From contig CM058236.1 in assembly GCA_030180135.1 (NCBI GenBank), positions 5,208,001 to 5,272,000 on the forward strand: a stretch of DNA of 64,000 bases, in the 5' to 3' direction. Source of the DNA: Orychophragmus violaceus (taxonomy: Eukaryota; Streptophyta; Magnoliopsida; Brassicales; Brassicaceae). Below the pieces are notes generated by a model. That model worked only from the letters and a program-made list of their open reading frames with translations, ran no database searches and was not told the DNA's origin. The position numbers and the translations under genes were made by a program. Below, one piece after another: positions 20,774 to 31,379 of the stretch (its first letter is position 1; the number at the start of each line of letters is the position of its first letter).

Positions 20774-21752
20774 ATGACGGCGCCGGAAGCTCCAATTAAG
20801 TACGTCGGAATCCTAAAGGAATCTGCCGCTTTCCGGCTAATGAAATCGATGGTGAGTTTAATTTTTCTGAATGCTCAAAGCGTAGAGATTTTTGCAAAGA
20901 CCTAATCGTTGGAATGGTAATTCTTTTTAGGGTTAGGAAGAGGGAGAAGGACTTGGTAAAGATAAGCAAGGGATCAAAGGCTATGTGAGAGTGAAGAACA
21001 CACAAGATACAACTGGTTCGTTTCTTATTCGTAATTCTATTAGTCGCCTGTCTTGATAGGCGTATGTAATGGCGATCATTGATGAAAGTCTATAGTTTGG
21101 TGAATGTAAGTTGGGGAATTTAGATCGAGGAAACTGAAATAGAGCTACAAGCACTTTTATACCCCAAAAAGTTATGAATTTTGGTTGAATGTGTGTATAT
21201 ACTCTATTATGTAAGCATTAGGACTAAAGATTTGAAATTTGTGAGCAGGTTTGGTGTTGGTAAGCCGAATCCATGGGCATTTGATACAACACAGTTCGAT
21301 AACATTCTCAAGAAATTGAAAGTGGTAATGGCCGCTCCTGTGTTTATCATCTAATAACCTCTTTGAAAATATTCAAGTGATTTCAATCCTTTTTCTTTTG
21401 TGTTATTTGCAGCAAGCAGCACCTAGCAAGAAAGATGAAGGTAAATCTACTTCGTATCAACTTCTAATGACAGTGGCATGTAACAGGTTCGGAGAAGTAA
21501 GCTGAAAGTGAAGATGAAGCTGCCAAATCTGAGCCTGCCAAGTCGAAGGCTGCTAAAGTTACTCGTCTACAAGGAAGGTTGTTAGATCTTTTCTTTTCTT
21601 TTTTAATTATCCCTTTAGAATTTATCTGTCGCATTGTGTGTGTGTGTGTGTGTGTGGGAGTATGTTGTGTCTTTTCTGTACTTAGGCATAAACGCAGAGA
21701 GAAAGGGAAACTTGTCAATTCATACTCTTCTAAAGATCTTGAAGGAATACTG
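20774..21752 (+). pseudogene. Captured fragment of a G-patch protein gene (D111/PINX1-like)
   Basis: Exon-like pieces lie at 20774-20851, 20931-21015, 21249-21324, 21413-21440, 21487-21580 and 21685-21752, with GT..AG borders. They encode MTAPEAPIKYVGI, the glycine-rich EEGEGLGKDKQGI core of a G-patch, PNPWAFDTTQFDNIL and GKLVNSYSSKDLEGIL. This resembles plant D111/G-patch proteins related to PINX1, which act on RNA or ribosomes. Lesions include TAG at 20934-20936 where the G-patch Trp is expected, a missing base at the start of exon 3, and TAA at 21497-21499. Retained introns mean genomic DNA, not a processed copy, was captured. The name comes from memory of the family. Confidence 0.72.
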
Positions 21753-22339
21753 GTAAGCTTTCTTTTTAATTATTTCTCTCCTTGTTTGATCCGCTCATGA
21801 ACAAGATTTATGTCGATTAGCATTACTGGTAACTTCTTACATATTTGTCCTGGTTGTTTGCTGATATTTTTTAACTGTTTCGCTCATATATTAGATTTTA
21901 GATGCAAACATGATTTCTCTTGTATAGTCCGGTTGTGTTAGTATTTACTACCAAATGTGGACCATTCATTACTATTGAACTTCGATAGAAGCATCACTTA
22001 TTTTAGTGTATTACCGTGACTTAATTTCTATCTAATGCTTTTTCCTTGCTTTGAACTGGCATTATTGCATAAGGTTGGACTGGTGCAAGAGGATCATAAT
22101 GTTGAGGATGAAAGAGATCAGGTGGGAAGTGTTGAAGAAATAATGAAACAATATTATGAATATGTTAGGAATTTGTTGATATGTCTTTGGTATCTGTTAT
22201 GTAATATTGTCATTATGTAACTTTTGATAATTTATCAAATATATTTGAATCAAATTTAAAATTATAATTAATTAATAATGTGTAAAAACAAGATTCACAT
22301 AATATAAGTTTTCAAACAACATAATCAATAAAATATGAA

Positions 22340-22930
22340 TTAAAAAATAGAAGTTTTCAAACATTTTATTTAGAATTTAAAGCATTGTGGTATATGTTTA
22401 GGGTTTAGGGTATTGAAATGTAGGGTTAAGATTCACACTTAAACATAATTTTCCTATTTTTTATTTGACATAAGAAAGATCTTATTTTAAAAAAAATAGA
22501 AGTTTCAAACATTTTATTTAGAGTTTATGGCATTGTTGTATAGGTTTAGGGTATTGGAATATAGAGTTTAAGATTCATACTTAAACATAATTTTTCTATT
22601 TGTTATTTAACATAAGAAAGATCTTATTTTTTTAAAAAATAGAAGTTTTAAACATTTTATTTAGAGTTTAGGGCATTGTGGTATAGGTTTAGGGTTTAGG
22701 GTATTAGAATATAGGGTCTAAAATTCACACTTAAACATAATTTTCCTATTTGTCATTTAACATAAGAAATATCTTATTTTACAAAATAGAAGTTTCAAAC
22801 ATTTTATTTAGAGTTTATGACATTGTGGTATAGGTTTAAGGTTTAGGGTATTGAAATATAGGGTTTAAAATTCACACTTAAACATAATTTTTCTAATTGT
22901 CATTTAACATAAGATTCACACTTTAGCACT
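22340..22930 (+). repeat. AT-rich minisatellite with telomere-like motifs
   Basis: About four copies of a 140-150-bp unit start at AATAGAAGTTT (near 22346, 22494, 22632 and 22783). Each contains TTTAGGGTTTAGGGTATT or a variant, resembling the plant telomere repeat TTTAGGG, and then CTTAAACATAATTTT. Variants of AAACCCTA on the opposite strand continue to about 23300. Confidence 0.8.
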
Positions 22931-23700
22931 AAAAAGATCTTATTTTATAAATATATTATTTTCAAATATTAACTTAAAATCTTAAACATAAACCCTACAT
23001 TTCTAACTCTTAATCATAAGTACTAAATTTCTATTTTTAAACATAGACATAAGATAATATGTAAAAACAAATCCAACACTTAACAAAAAAAGTTCAAGTA
23101 TAATTATTTTCTTCATCCTACTCTAAAACATTAATTTTATACCCTAAACACAAACCATAAACTTTAAACCGTTAATGATAAACACTAAAATTTTAAACAT
23201 CCAATAATATAACAAAAATTTAACATTTATAACAAATTTTAAGTATAATAATTTTATAAATTCTAAACTCTAAAAGCTAAACATAATATATAATCAAAAT
23301 TTAATCATTTTGCAAAAAAATTTGATTATAAATGAGATATACCATCAAATAATTTGTAAATAATTCTAAGGTATATAGTTTATCTTTTATTAATTTACCA
23401 CATATTATAAAGTATCCTACTAATTTTTAAAGAAATAAAAAATATTAAACTTATATTGTAAATAAAAAAGACTGATCTTAATAAAACAGTAAATAAAAAG
23501 TTAGTTTATTTCATGCATATGGGCAGTGTTAACTTTTTTTTGGTCGAAAGGGCAGTGTTAACTTAGGAGGGAAAAAATTGGTTTTGGCAAAATTTGGGCG
23601 GTAACACTTAACTGTTGTTAAAAAAAAAACTATTTTCAGGATGTTAAAAAACTTTTATCTTCTTTTATCTTCTTTTTTCTCTAGGTTTTTCTCTGGAGTC
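22931..23700. other. AT-rich CACTA internal DNA
   Basis: No coding frame. It contains degenerate TAAACCCTA-type motifs and the repeated phrase GGGCAGTGTTAACTT (near 23521 and 23551). Confidence 0.55.
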
Positions 23701-23704
23701 GACC

Positions 23705-24320
23705 ATGGCGAAGCTAAATCCGACGGCGCGTCGTTCTAGGGCAAACAGGGGCTCGTATTCTCAAACACGCTCTCAAATCTCACACCAACCACCAATTAAG
23801 GAAGAATCTCTTTGAGAAACAGAGGTACAGCTTTCAATTCTCACATCTATTTTCAGTCGAATCGGTCTATATGAGTCCCAGCTTTTGGACAGTTACTATC
23901 TAATGATTGATTCAACTCTTTTATTTGATGATCTCAGGACGAGGAATCTGTGAAGGAATTATCAGAGAAGGATCTTTTGAAAAGACACATCGAGCGATCT
24001 AAGATTGGCTATTCGTCCGTCACAATACGGAGAGCAGTGCTTGAAGAACACTTGAAAGGTTAAAGTTTTGTTAGTACTTAGCTTATATATGTCTTTTTTG
24101 TTAATCTTTAGCATAACACCACGTACCGTACGTGTAGGTGTGTACTTCTTTCTCTACTATTGATTAGTAAAGCTTCCATTTTTTCTTCTCCACAAACCTA
24201 TTGATCTTATGATTCATGTTCTGATTCGTTGCAGTAGAAGAATGGTTTACTGTCTACGTTCTTGTTCCTCAATCAGATTGTGTGGCTTCACATGACTGGG
24301 ATTACAAGGTGAGAAAGAAG
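23705..24320 (+). pseudogene. Second captured gene fragment, unrecognised
   Basis: An ATG at 23705 opens MAKLNPTARRSRANRGS, which runs to a stop near 23812. A block from 23939 encodes DEESVKELSEKDLLKRHIER and continues through SSVTIRRAVLEEHLKG to TAA near 24061. Another block from 24238 encodes EEWFTVYVLVPQ and ends DWDYK|GTGAGA at 24309. Blocks are flanked by AG and GT, so they look like exons. I do not recognise the gene. It could be one gene together with the kinase piece downstream, or a third source. Confidence 0.45.
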
Positions 24321-24579
24321 TCTTAGCATAATAAGAGACTTTCACTCTCGGGTTTAAACTCTGGTTTCTTGTTTACTGTTTTTTATATGTTTGTGTATCA
24401 GCCTTTTGATTTTATTTTTGGTGTCTTTTGTTGTGGGTTGACAAGGGTTCTCAGAATCGTGGGCATATGATGTACATCAAACATCTAGATTTTTGAGAAA
24501 ATTTGATACAAGTACAAGAAACTGTTTCTACTTTGATACACTCATAAGAATGACTGAATTCATGAACAATTGTTTGCAG

Positions 24580-24933
24580 ATCAATCTGTGGCACCTGAGG
24601 TTTCACAGAAGTGTGGATTCATACTCGTTTGGTGACGTATTATATGAGGTATGTACCTTATAAATTATCCTTAATGTATGTATGGTCTGGGTTGTTATCC
24701 ACTCGTTGCTTTAGATGCTCTGTTTCTCAACCACTCTAGTTGATATGTTTTTTATGGCATTTAGGCCAATAAGCTTCTCTAACAAGTTTATTTTAATAAA
24801 TTTTCAGATGATTGAAGGAGTACAACCTCCATCCTAAGCCCCCAGAAGAAGCAGTGAAGCTAATGTGTTTAGAAGGAAGACGACGTTCGTTTAAGTCAAA
24901 GTCCAAAAGTTGTCCCCAAGAGATGAGAGAGTA
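24580..24933 (+). pseudogene. Captured protein-kinase C-lobe fragment
   Basis: APEV is readable near 24590. VDSYSFGDVLYE (24613-24648) is followed by a GTATGT donor. After a CAG acceptor comes MIEGVQPP at 24808, then one frame change to HPKPPEEAVKLMCLEGRR and KSKSCPQEMRE. APE plus the DSYSFG and EMIEG blocks are subdomains VIII-X of a serine/threonine kinase, closest in my memory to plant Raf-like/integrin-linked kinases. Two frame changes disable it, and the N-lobe is absent. Confidence 0.65.
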
Positions 24934-25194
24934 AGTGTACTCATGGATGGTGGGGAGTGAATTGGAAAAGAGATATGGTGATGTAGTTGCTAGAGAGTTT
25001 TTAAGATTTTTGTTATGGTGTTTATGAATGGTAGAAGAGAAAAAGTTAGTTTATGAATTGTTTGTGTAGACTAAGTTTAAGACTTTTGTGTAGACTAAGT
25101 TAGTTTAAGGCTTATTTGTTGTTTGTTACTAACATTTGGGTTATTAATGAAATGTTTTTTTCAACTTATCTTGAATATTTTTTATATAAATCTA

Positions 25195-25584
25195 TTTGAT
25201 AAAAATATATATAATAATAATAATCTAATATAGCTCGGATCGGTTTTAAAATATTTTAATATGGCTCGCATTATTATAACAAATTAAAAAAGCTACTGTA
25301 AAATATAAGATAACGAGAAAATAGTGCCACAATATAATTTAAAAGAACAAAATATTAGAGCTACTATAAAATATAAAATAGCACTAATAGGTTGTTGTTA
25401 TAAACTCTATAATAGCTAAGAATTTCGTGCTATTATAGATCACCATATAATAGCATGTCAAATTTACGCTATTGTAGAAGGGGGGTCTAAGATAGCTCCT
25501 CATGTCATGGCCAACATTAAAACGCTGTAATAGGCATATTATAGCGTTTCCACGACGCTATCAATGTACATTTTTCTTGTAGTG
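25195..25584 (+). repeat. Right subterminal repeats and terminal inverted repeat of the CACTA element
   Basis: Units such as GCTATTATAG, CTATAATAGC, AATAGCACT and CGCTATTGTAG occur many times in both orientations between 25230 and 25550. They are followed by the terminal TTTTTCTTGTAGTG. The same ATAGC core occurs at the left end. Confidence 0.78.
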
Positions 25585-25587
25585 ATT

Positions 25588-26382
25588 GTCCGTTAAGGAT
25601 CGGTTCGACTAAATTGATTGTTGGGATCGATCTTGTCTGGTCGGCCCGAGGTGTTTGAAATGATATCGGGTTGGCCCGATAGGAGGTCCAGAGCTCGAAG
25701 CAAAAGCCGAACCGCCGATCCACCTTGGTCTGATGCCATAATTTTTTGGCAAAGGGAGTGTTCCGGGTAGTGGTCGGTTCGCGGAACTACTCGGGTCTGT
25801 GGTTAAAGAGCTCGAGCTAAAAGGGATCAATGTTATCGTAGGTGTCTTCATAGGATGGAACCCACTATTCTACGTACCGGTGACATTTCCCGAAGTCCCG
25901 AGAGGAGATACCACTTGAGAGAAGTCCATACATGTGCATGGCGGAGGACTCATAGGAGGTATTTGATCGTTAATGGATCTATCTCATGGATTTTGACTGG
26001 CGAGCTCTTCAAAACGAGCGTTAATGTGTCGTTCTTGTTCAGCGAGCTGGGTAGCCAGGGCCCGATTGGCGATTTCTTGGGCCCGAGCATATGCCTCGTT
26101 GCTTCTCGTTCGGCTTAATAGAAAGTTAAGCATTGTACATATTTCAGCGAGATCGTCCAAACTTTTCCGCGGAGCGATATGAGCTTGCGAACTGGATCTA
26201 AGTGTTCTAGATCCACCTTCGGGCGCAGAGGCAGAGGTGGAGTCGGACCTGATCCAGACCCAGTTCCTGTTTGGATCATTTGTTCCTGACAAGATTTTTG
26301 TCGGAGTTTGGCCTGTCGCGGGTGTTTGAGCGACCGGGCCAGTTGGTGCCAATTTCGTGAAGACAGAGGCTGAGCTCGTCAT
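25588..26382 (-). pseudogene. Tat-C gag, N-terminal part
   Basis: The longest clean frame (26382-25984) encodes an Ala/Glu-rich protein with ARAQEIANRALATQLAEQ, the start expected of a Tat gag near the 5' LTR. Its ATG is 194 bp from the LTR edge. Downstream frames (25851-25609 and 25723-25517) contain further gag-like pieces interrupted by stops and then by the CACTA element. Confidence 0.55.
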
Positions 26383-26555
26383 AACGCCATCGGTCTGACC
26401 CCTGGTGTTTGCTCCGATGGTGTTCTAAGGAATCCTGCCGATCACTTTCTGGTGATGGACTGGAGGCGTGGCGACGGAAGAGCCAAGTTGGTTTTGATTC
26501 ATTTCGATCTATCGAACCCTAGATCTGATTCTTAAGATAGGAAGATCTACAGTAG

Positions 26556-26575
26556 TCCCCACAATCAGCGCCAAA
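26556..26575 (-). other. Primer binding site of Tat-C
   Basis: Directly inside the 5' LTR the minus strand reads TTTGGCGCTGATTGTGGGG. TGGCGC followed by a G-rich stretch is the usual look of a tRNA-complementary site in Tat elements. I cannot name the tRNA with certainty. Confidence 0.6.
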
Positions 26576-27073
26576 TGTGAGATCGTGATACACACCAAGG
26601 ATTTGTGTTGCCTGGATTTGGACTTTGAATGAATGAAAATATATATATTTCCTATGAATCAAAGATGTATTTAGGATTGAATGTCGAGATCGAACTTATA
26701 CAATCGAAAATGAAGTATACAAATATGATCAAAGCTATTAAATCGAAGTGTTTTCTCTTGAAGTTTTTTTTATATTTTGTGAATGATCTCTCTTTTGATT
26801 TATATCTTCGATCTCGATCCTCTCGTTCCGATTCTCCGGCATCTCGTTAGCAACGATCTCCCTCTCTCCTTGATTCGCGGAAGTCGTTTCAATAGACCTT
26901 GACCCGATCGGATTATGCATGTATTCTTCTCCAAGAGGTCGAGCTCGACCTCTTTCGGATCATTACGTCGATCTGTTTGGGTTCCTATCGCCTCATGGTT
27001 TAAACGGGCCTTGATCAGTAGCTGGGCCACCTTGTTTAGTTAATGGGCCGGACTACGAAATTCAGTACCAACA
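26576..27073 (-). repeat. 5' LTR of Tat-C (498 bp)
   Basis: On the minus strand the LTR runs from TGTTGGTACTGAATTTCG (ending at 27073) to CGATCTCACA (26576). It aligns along its length with 12469-12930, including the shared phrase GATTTGGACTTTGAATGAATG. The difference in length and many substitutions indicate age. Confidence 0.87.
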
Positions 27074-27078
27074 CCGAC

Positions 27079-29890
27079 TTTCATAAAAAAAAATGATTAA
27101 CATAAAATTAACAAAAATAAAAAGATAAAGACAAATCTATGAGAAGAAAAAAATATAAAATATCAAAATTTAATTTTATTATATCAAAAAGAATATAGAA
27201 AATAAACAATAACTTTCTTGATATAAACCTTTCATGTGCATGAAAATATTGATCTTCATTTATTGTATTAAAATTCAAATTCCATAACAAATAAATGGAT
27301 TTTAATTTTTGAATTCTAACTAATAAAACGATTATGTTTCTTGATTTTTTTCTTATATTACTTTTAGATTTTCAAATCAAATTATACAAAAGAGACTTTG
27401 TTTCCCTAACAAGAACGGATGTAAGAATCTAAAAAGAAAGACATCAAGACTTTTTCTTCTTGAGAAAACATGAGAGATTCTCTTGTGTATTATTTTTTAA
27501 TGAAAATTTACTAATTAGCATTGGTCTACAATTTTTATTAGAATAATATTCATTTTTGTTAAAAGATTAAATTATCTTACAAGATAATTTGAGTAATTTA
27601 ATTTTATATAACATTTTTCTATTTCAGTTAATACAGTTGTATTTTTAAGTTAAGTAAAAAATAACAATTAAAGTACAAAATAAATAATTTCGTTTTTAAA
27701 TTTTGTTTTAATAAAGTAATAACTGATATAAAACTATTTATAAAAATAAATCATTAAAATAAAAAATAATACAAAATTATATTATTTTCTTTGGATAATG
27801 TTCTAATTTTCGTTATTATTTTATGAAATTAACAAAAAAATAATTTATAAATATATAATTTAAATAAAAACAATTTTTTTTTTCGTTGGTTAAATTGTTT
27901 TATCCAAAAAAAAAAAATTCAAAATATTTTTTTATAAATAAATCATTTAATAAGAAATTAATACGAAATAATAAATTTTATTTTCAATTTTTTATAATTT
28001 GTTCCCAGAAATAATAAAATAAATAAAATATATTTTTAATAAGTAAATCATTTAAATAAGAAATTTGTACAAAAGCTTTTTCGTTGTTAAATTTTTATTA
28101 TTTTCATTTCGAAAACAAAATATCAATATAAAATGATGTGAACGAAGACAATGGTTTTTTATTTATTAATTTTTTTTAATAAAAGGTATTATTTATGATT
28201 TTTTAAATACTGAATTTATTAAGATAATATTACGATTCTTAAAATGGTCCTAAAAATTAAGAAAAAAATCACGCAACAGTTTTTGAATTATCTAGCAAGT
28301 TAGGCAAAGTTTTTATAAATATATGTAATACTAATATAAATTTGTAACAAATAAAAAATATGCAACAATATGACACATATTTGCAACACTAGAAACAATT
28401 ATGTAATATAATGCTACTATACCAGTAAATAAAAATTCAGTTTTATTTGTTACATATTTTAATAAATCTATAAGAGATGAAATAACTACGCAAAAATCTG
28501 CAACACGTTTACAATAAATCCATGCCACATCAGCAAAAAGAATTAAAAATTTGTAACACTAGAAAATAAATATGCGACACGTAAAAAATATGTAACACTG
28601 CAGTGCATGTATAGTAATATTCAGAAACAATTTGAGGTGTTGCAAATATATAAAAATCTGCAACGAAGTAAATATCCACAACAAATAAAATAACTCTCGC
28701 AGATTTACTCAAAAATTTGCAAATACAATAAATCTGTAACAAAATGTAAATTTACTAAAATAATTGTGCGAATTTATTTCTACATGAATGTTGCATTGTA
28801 AATAAGTTACGGTTTGATGATGAGGAAAATACATAATAATTGCATTTGTGTAATATTTTTTTTCTAACAATAACTAATGGAGGTATTATGGTCCAAAATT
28901 TTGAATTTAAAAGATTCAAAACTCAAGTGCTCTTATAGTAACTAATGATCTTCATCTTTCATTTGTGGAAGTGATTTGTTGATCTCTGATTTTCTATTAT
29001 AGTTATTCGGCTGTAAATATAATCAATTGCATTCATGCGGTCTATGATCATTTATCCTTTTTATATCTTGTAATAGTTTCAGCACACTTTACAAACGAAT
29101 AATAAAGTTAATATATTTAGTTATACTATTATACTATACAATTTTACTGTTTCAAGATTAACATTTTTATATAAAAATATTAATTTAGTAAATGAATGTT
29201 ATTTGACAGAAACTTATTGTAAATAATATTTTTTTTTAAACTTTTAAATGTTATATATAATAGCAATTTATTTAAAATAAATTCTATATTAAATATAAAA
29301 AAATCCTTTTTGTTTAATAATAAAATATTATAGTAAAATTTGTTAAATGTATAATAAAATATTTGTATATTTATAAGAGAGTCAATTAAAAATATACAAC
29401 TGTAATATAATAAAAATAAAATGGTCATTAATCATACTCTCAAATTAATTGATAACATTTATTTATTTGGATAACATTTTTATATATTTTAAATAGTAAT
29501 CATAAATATTTGTTTCTCATCATATGTAACTAACTTAAAATACTTTTCATATTACACTAAAGTATGAGACCATCTACAATGTTTTTTTATTTTGCAAAAC
29601 TTTTATAAAACTATAATATGTGTTAAAACCAACAAAGAAATTTAACATATATATAACTATGAATAAATTTTAGTTATAGTTATAAATTTTAAAAATTTAA
29701 TAGATCTATGCAATCAAAAAAATCAAATAAAGAAGGAAATAATTTTTATATTCATTAAAGTTATAATTATAAAAATATAAATTAAAAAATAATTATGTAA
29801 ATAAAAAAGTTTGACTCTATTATCGAAAAATGTTATTTTTCCTCTATGTATAGGAAAAAATAGCAATCTCTATTTTAGATTAGACTCCAT
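27079..29890. other. AT-rich DNA without recognisable genes
   Basis: The 2.8 kb are very AT-rich with many A and T homopolymers and no supported coding frame. A distinct sub-block (28300-28790, listed separately) has a repeated TGCAACA-like word. A degenerate transposon or matrix-attachment-like DNA is possible, but neither is supported. Confidence 0.55.
28300..28790. repeat. Cluster of short TGCAACA/TGTAACA words
   Basis: Words such as TGCAACA, TTGTAACA, TGCAACAC, TGCGACAC and TGTAACAC occur about a dozen times in 490 bp, spaced irregularly at 20-60 bp and often followed by AATAAA-like tracts. This resembles degenerate subterminal repeats of a DNA transposon, but no ends were found. Confidence 0.5.
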
Positions 29891-29894
29891 GAGA

Positions 29895-30916
29895 TTTTGG
29901 AACCTAACACCACTTGCCTAAAAAGCCATGTGTGGAAAATCTAAGCACCAAGGAAGATTAAACGTTTCATGTGGCAGGCAATCTCGGGAAGTTTGACAAC
30001 ATGTCAATGCCTTGCTTTCAGACATTTAGGGACAAATTCTTTATGCCCCAGATGTGGAGCCCAAGAGGAAACGATAAGTCGTCTTCTGTTTGATGCCCCC
30101 TACTTTACAAGTATGGGCTCTTTCGGACTTTCCGTCCATTCCAGGTTGCTTCCCGTTCACATCTTTATTTAATAACATGTATTTCCTCTTCTGGAGGACA
30201 AAAGACGTGGGTCTCCCTGACCCACAAAAAAACAACTATCCCTGGATTTTATGGTATATTTGGAAGGCCCGGAATAGTAAATTTTTTGAAGGAAAGGAAG
30301 TCTCCCCCAAAGAAACACTCCAACTAGCAATTATAGAAGCGGAGGAGTGGAGGGAGGCAAACAAGATGGAAAATGGAGAAGCAAAGGATGACATCTCGCG
30401 TATACGGTCGATAGGAGACCGCCGACTCAACACTACTGCTGCTACCATCCCGATGTGTCAAATCGATGCAGCATTGGTGGAAGATGGCTTGACGCGTGGA
30501 TTAGGATGGTTTTTCAAGGATTCCTTCGGAACAAAATACACGGGAGCTCATGGATGTAGGCGGAGCCTATCACCCCTACATGCCAAACTTGACGGATTAT
30601 TTTGGGCGATGTCATGTCTATTGGAGGGGGGATTTTATCGGTGAGAATCGAGACAGACTGCTCGGACTTGCTCGCTATGACCGAGGAGCCCCAGGAATGG
30701 CCGAGATTTAAGACGGAGTTGGAACTTTTCAGCTCCCTTAGACTTCCATTCGTGGACTTTAGTTTAACCTTAATTTCTAGGAAAGACAATGTCCGTGCCG
30801 ACTCCCTTGCAAAAGGGGAGAGAGCACGGGGTGTTCTATTTTCCCATGTAAGTCAAGACGAGTCAGATCGGTTAACTCTTTGGAATGATAATCCGATCCG
30901 AGCAATTTTGAATTAA
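29895..30916 (+). pseudogene. LINE (non-LTR retrotransposon) 3' fragment: zinc-binding RT region and RNase H
   Basis: The fragment begins with LKSHVWKI, a stop, then IKRFMWQAISG and CPRCGAQEETI, the zinc-binding region after LINE reverse transcriptase. The WYIWKARNSKFFEG block follows, and from about 30456 an RNase H domain with CQIDAA, HAKLDGLFWAM, ETDCSDLL and the ISRKDNVRADSLAKG end. Plant L1-type LINEs carry such a C-terminal RNase H. Two frame changes (near 30110 and 30640) and stops show decay. The reverse transcriptase and endonuclease parts are missing, and no poly-A tail or target duplication is evident. Confidence 0.8.
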
Positions 30917-30937
30917 TATATGGAGTTTTTGTTGACA

Positions 30938-30962
30938 ATATATATATATATATATATATATA
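30938..30962. repeat. (TA)n microsatellite
   Basis: An uninterrupted alternating AT tract of 25 bp just after the LINE coding end. It may derive from the LINE tail. Confidence 0.9.
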
Positions 30963-31026
30963 AAGGTGAGTTGGAGATGATTTTTCTCTATTATAGCATT
31001 TTTTTGTCAACAATAGAAAATAATGA

Positions 31027-31245
31027 AACCTATTTCTCACTAATCCAGCTTGGTGGCTCCGTTCCAACGTGGATTGAATATGACGGTCTTAGACGGGCAC
31101 TCCGTGCTAGTCTATCTGCCATCATGTTTTTTGTGCGCGGTACATGGATGAGTTCAAAAGTTGTGAAGTACTCCTTTCTTGCTTGGAACTCGTCTAAGTG
31201 AATCGAGAAAGCTGGCCATTCGTCTGGTTCCGACACAAACATCAA
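31027..31245 (-). pseudogene. LINE RNase H C-terminal fragment, opposite orientation
   Basis: On the minus strand the frame encodes SEPDEWPAFSIHLDEF and then IHVPRTKNMMADRLARSAR, the last strand and helix of a LINE-type RNase H, and ends PSWISEK before a stop. It parallels the ISRKDNVRADSLAKG end of the neighbouring plus-strand LINE but differs in sequence, so it is a separate LINE copy in the reverse direction. Confidence 0.65.
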
Positions 31246-31379
31246 AGCTCCGCAACACAAAGGTTTGCATCTTCCCAACCCCGTTCTACTGATTTCATTG
31301 CTGAGAATGCAGGAAACCATCGCATTCCCTCGTTCCTTGGACGAGCTCATGCTGACACTGCTTACTCTCCACCATAGAT

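Larger units (their letters stand above)
20306..25584 (+). mobile_element. CACTA (En/Spm-type) DNA transposon carrying host gene fragments
   Basis: The ends are CACTACAAGAAATATG on the left and, in reverse complement, CACTACAAGAAAAATG on the right. They are flanked by the 3-bp duplication ATT (20303-20305 and 25585-25587), as expected of CACTA elements. TTGATAGC lies just inside both ends. The 5.28 kb between contain pieces of at least two host genes with introns, an AT-rich minisatellite and subterminal repeats. No recognisable TNPD/TNPA transposase frame is visible, so it is probably non-autonomous. It is inserted in the gag region of Tat-C and is therefore younger than it. Confidence 0.92.
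12469..27073 (-). mobile_element. Tat-C: complete Tat-type Ty3/gypsy element, decayed, with nested CACTA
   Basis: Both LTRs are present and the element is flanked by the 5-bp duplication CCGAC (12464-12468 and 27074-27078). On the minus strand the order is 5' LTR (27073-26576), primer site, gag (split by a CACTA element), protease, RT, RNase H, second RNase H, integrase, antisense gene, polypurine tract and 3' LTR (12930-12469). Removing the 5.28-kb CACTA leaves about 9.3 kb. All coding parts carry stops or shifts, and two catalytic residues of integrase are replaced, so it cannot be autonomous. It belongs to the same family as Tat-A by its LTR ends. Confidence 0.92.

Noticed and set aside
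22340..22930. CRISPR-like regular repeats
   Set aside because: Units are about 145 bp, AT-rich and lack spacers; the plant nuclear context excludes CRISPR.
25855..26118. Plus-strand 87-codon frame near the 5' end of Tat-C
   Set aside because: It lies antisense to the gag N-terminal frame on the minus strand, which fits its position next to the primer site.
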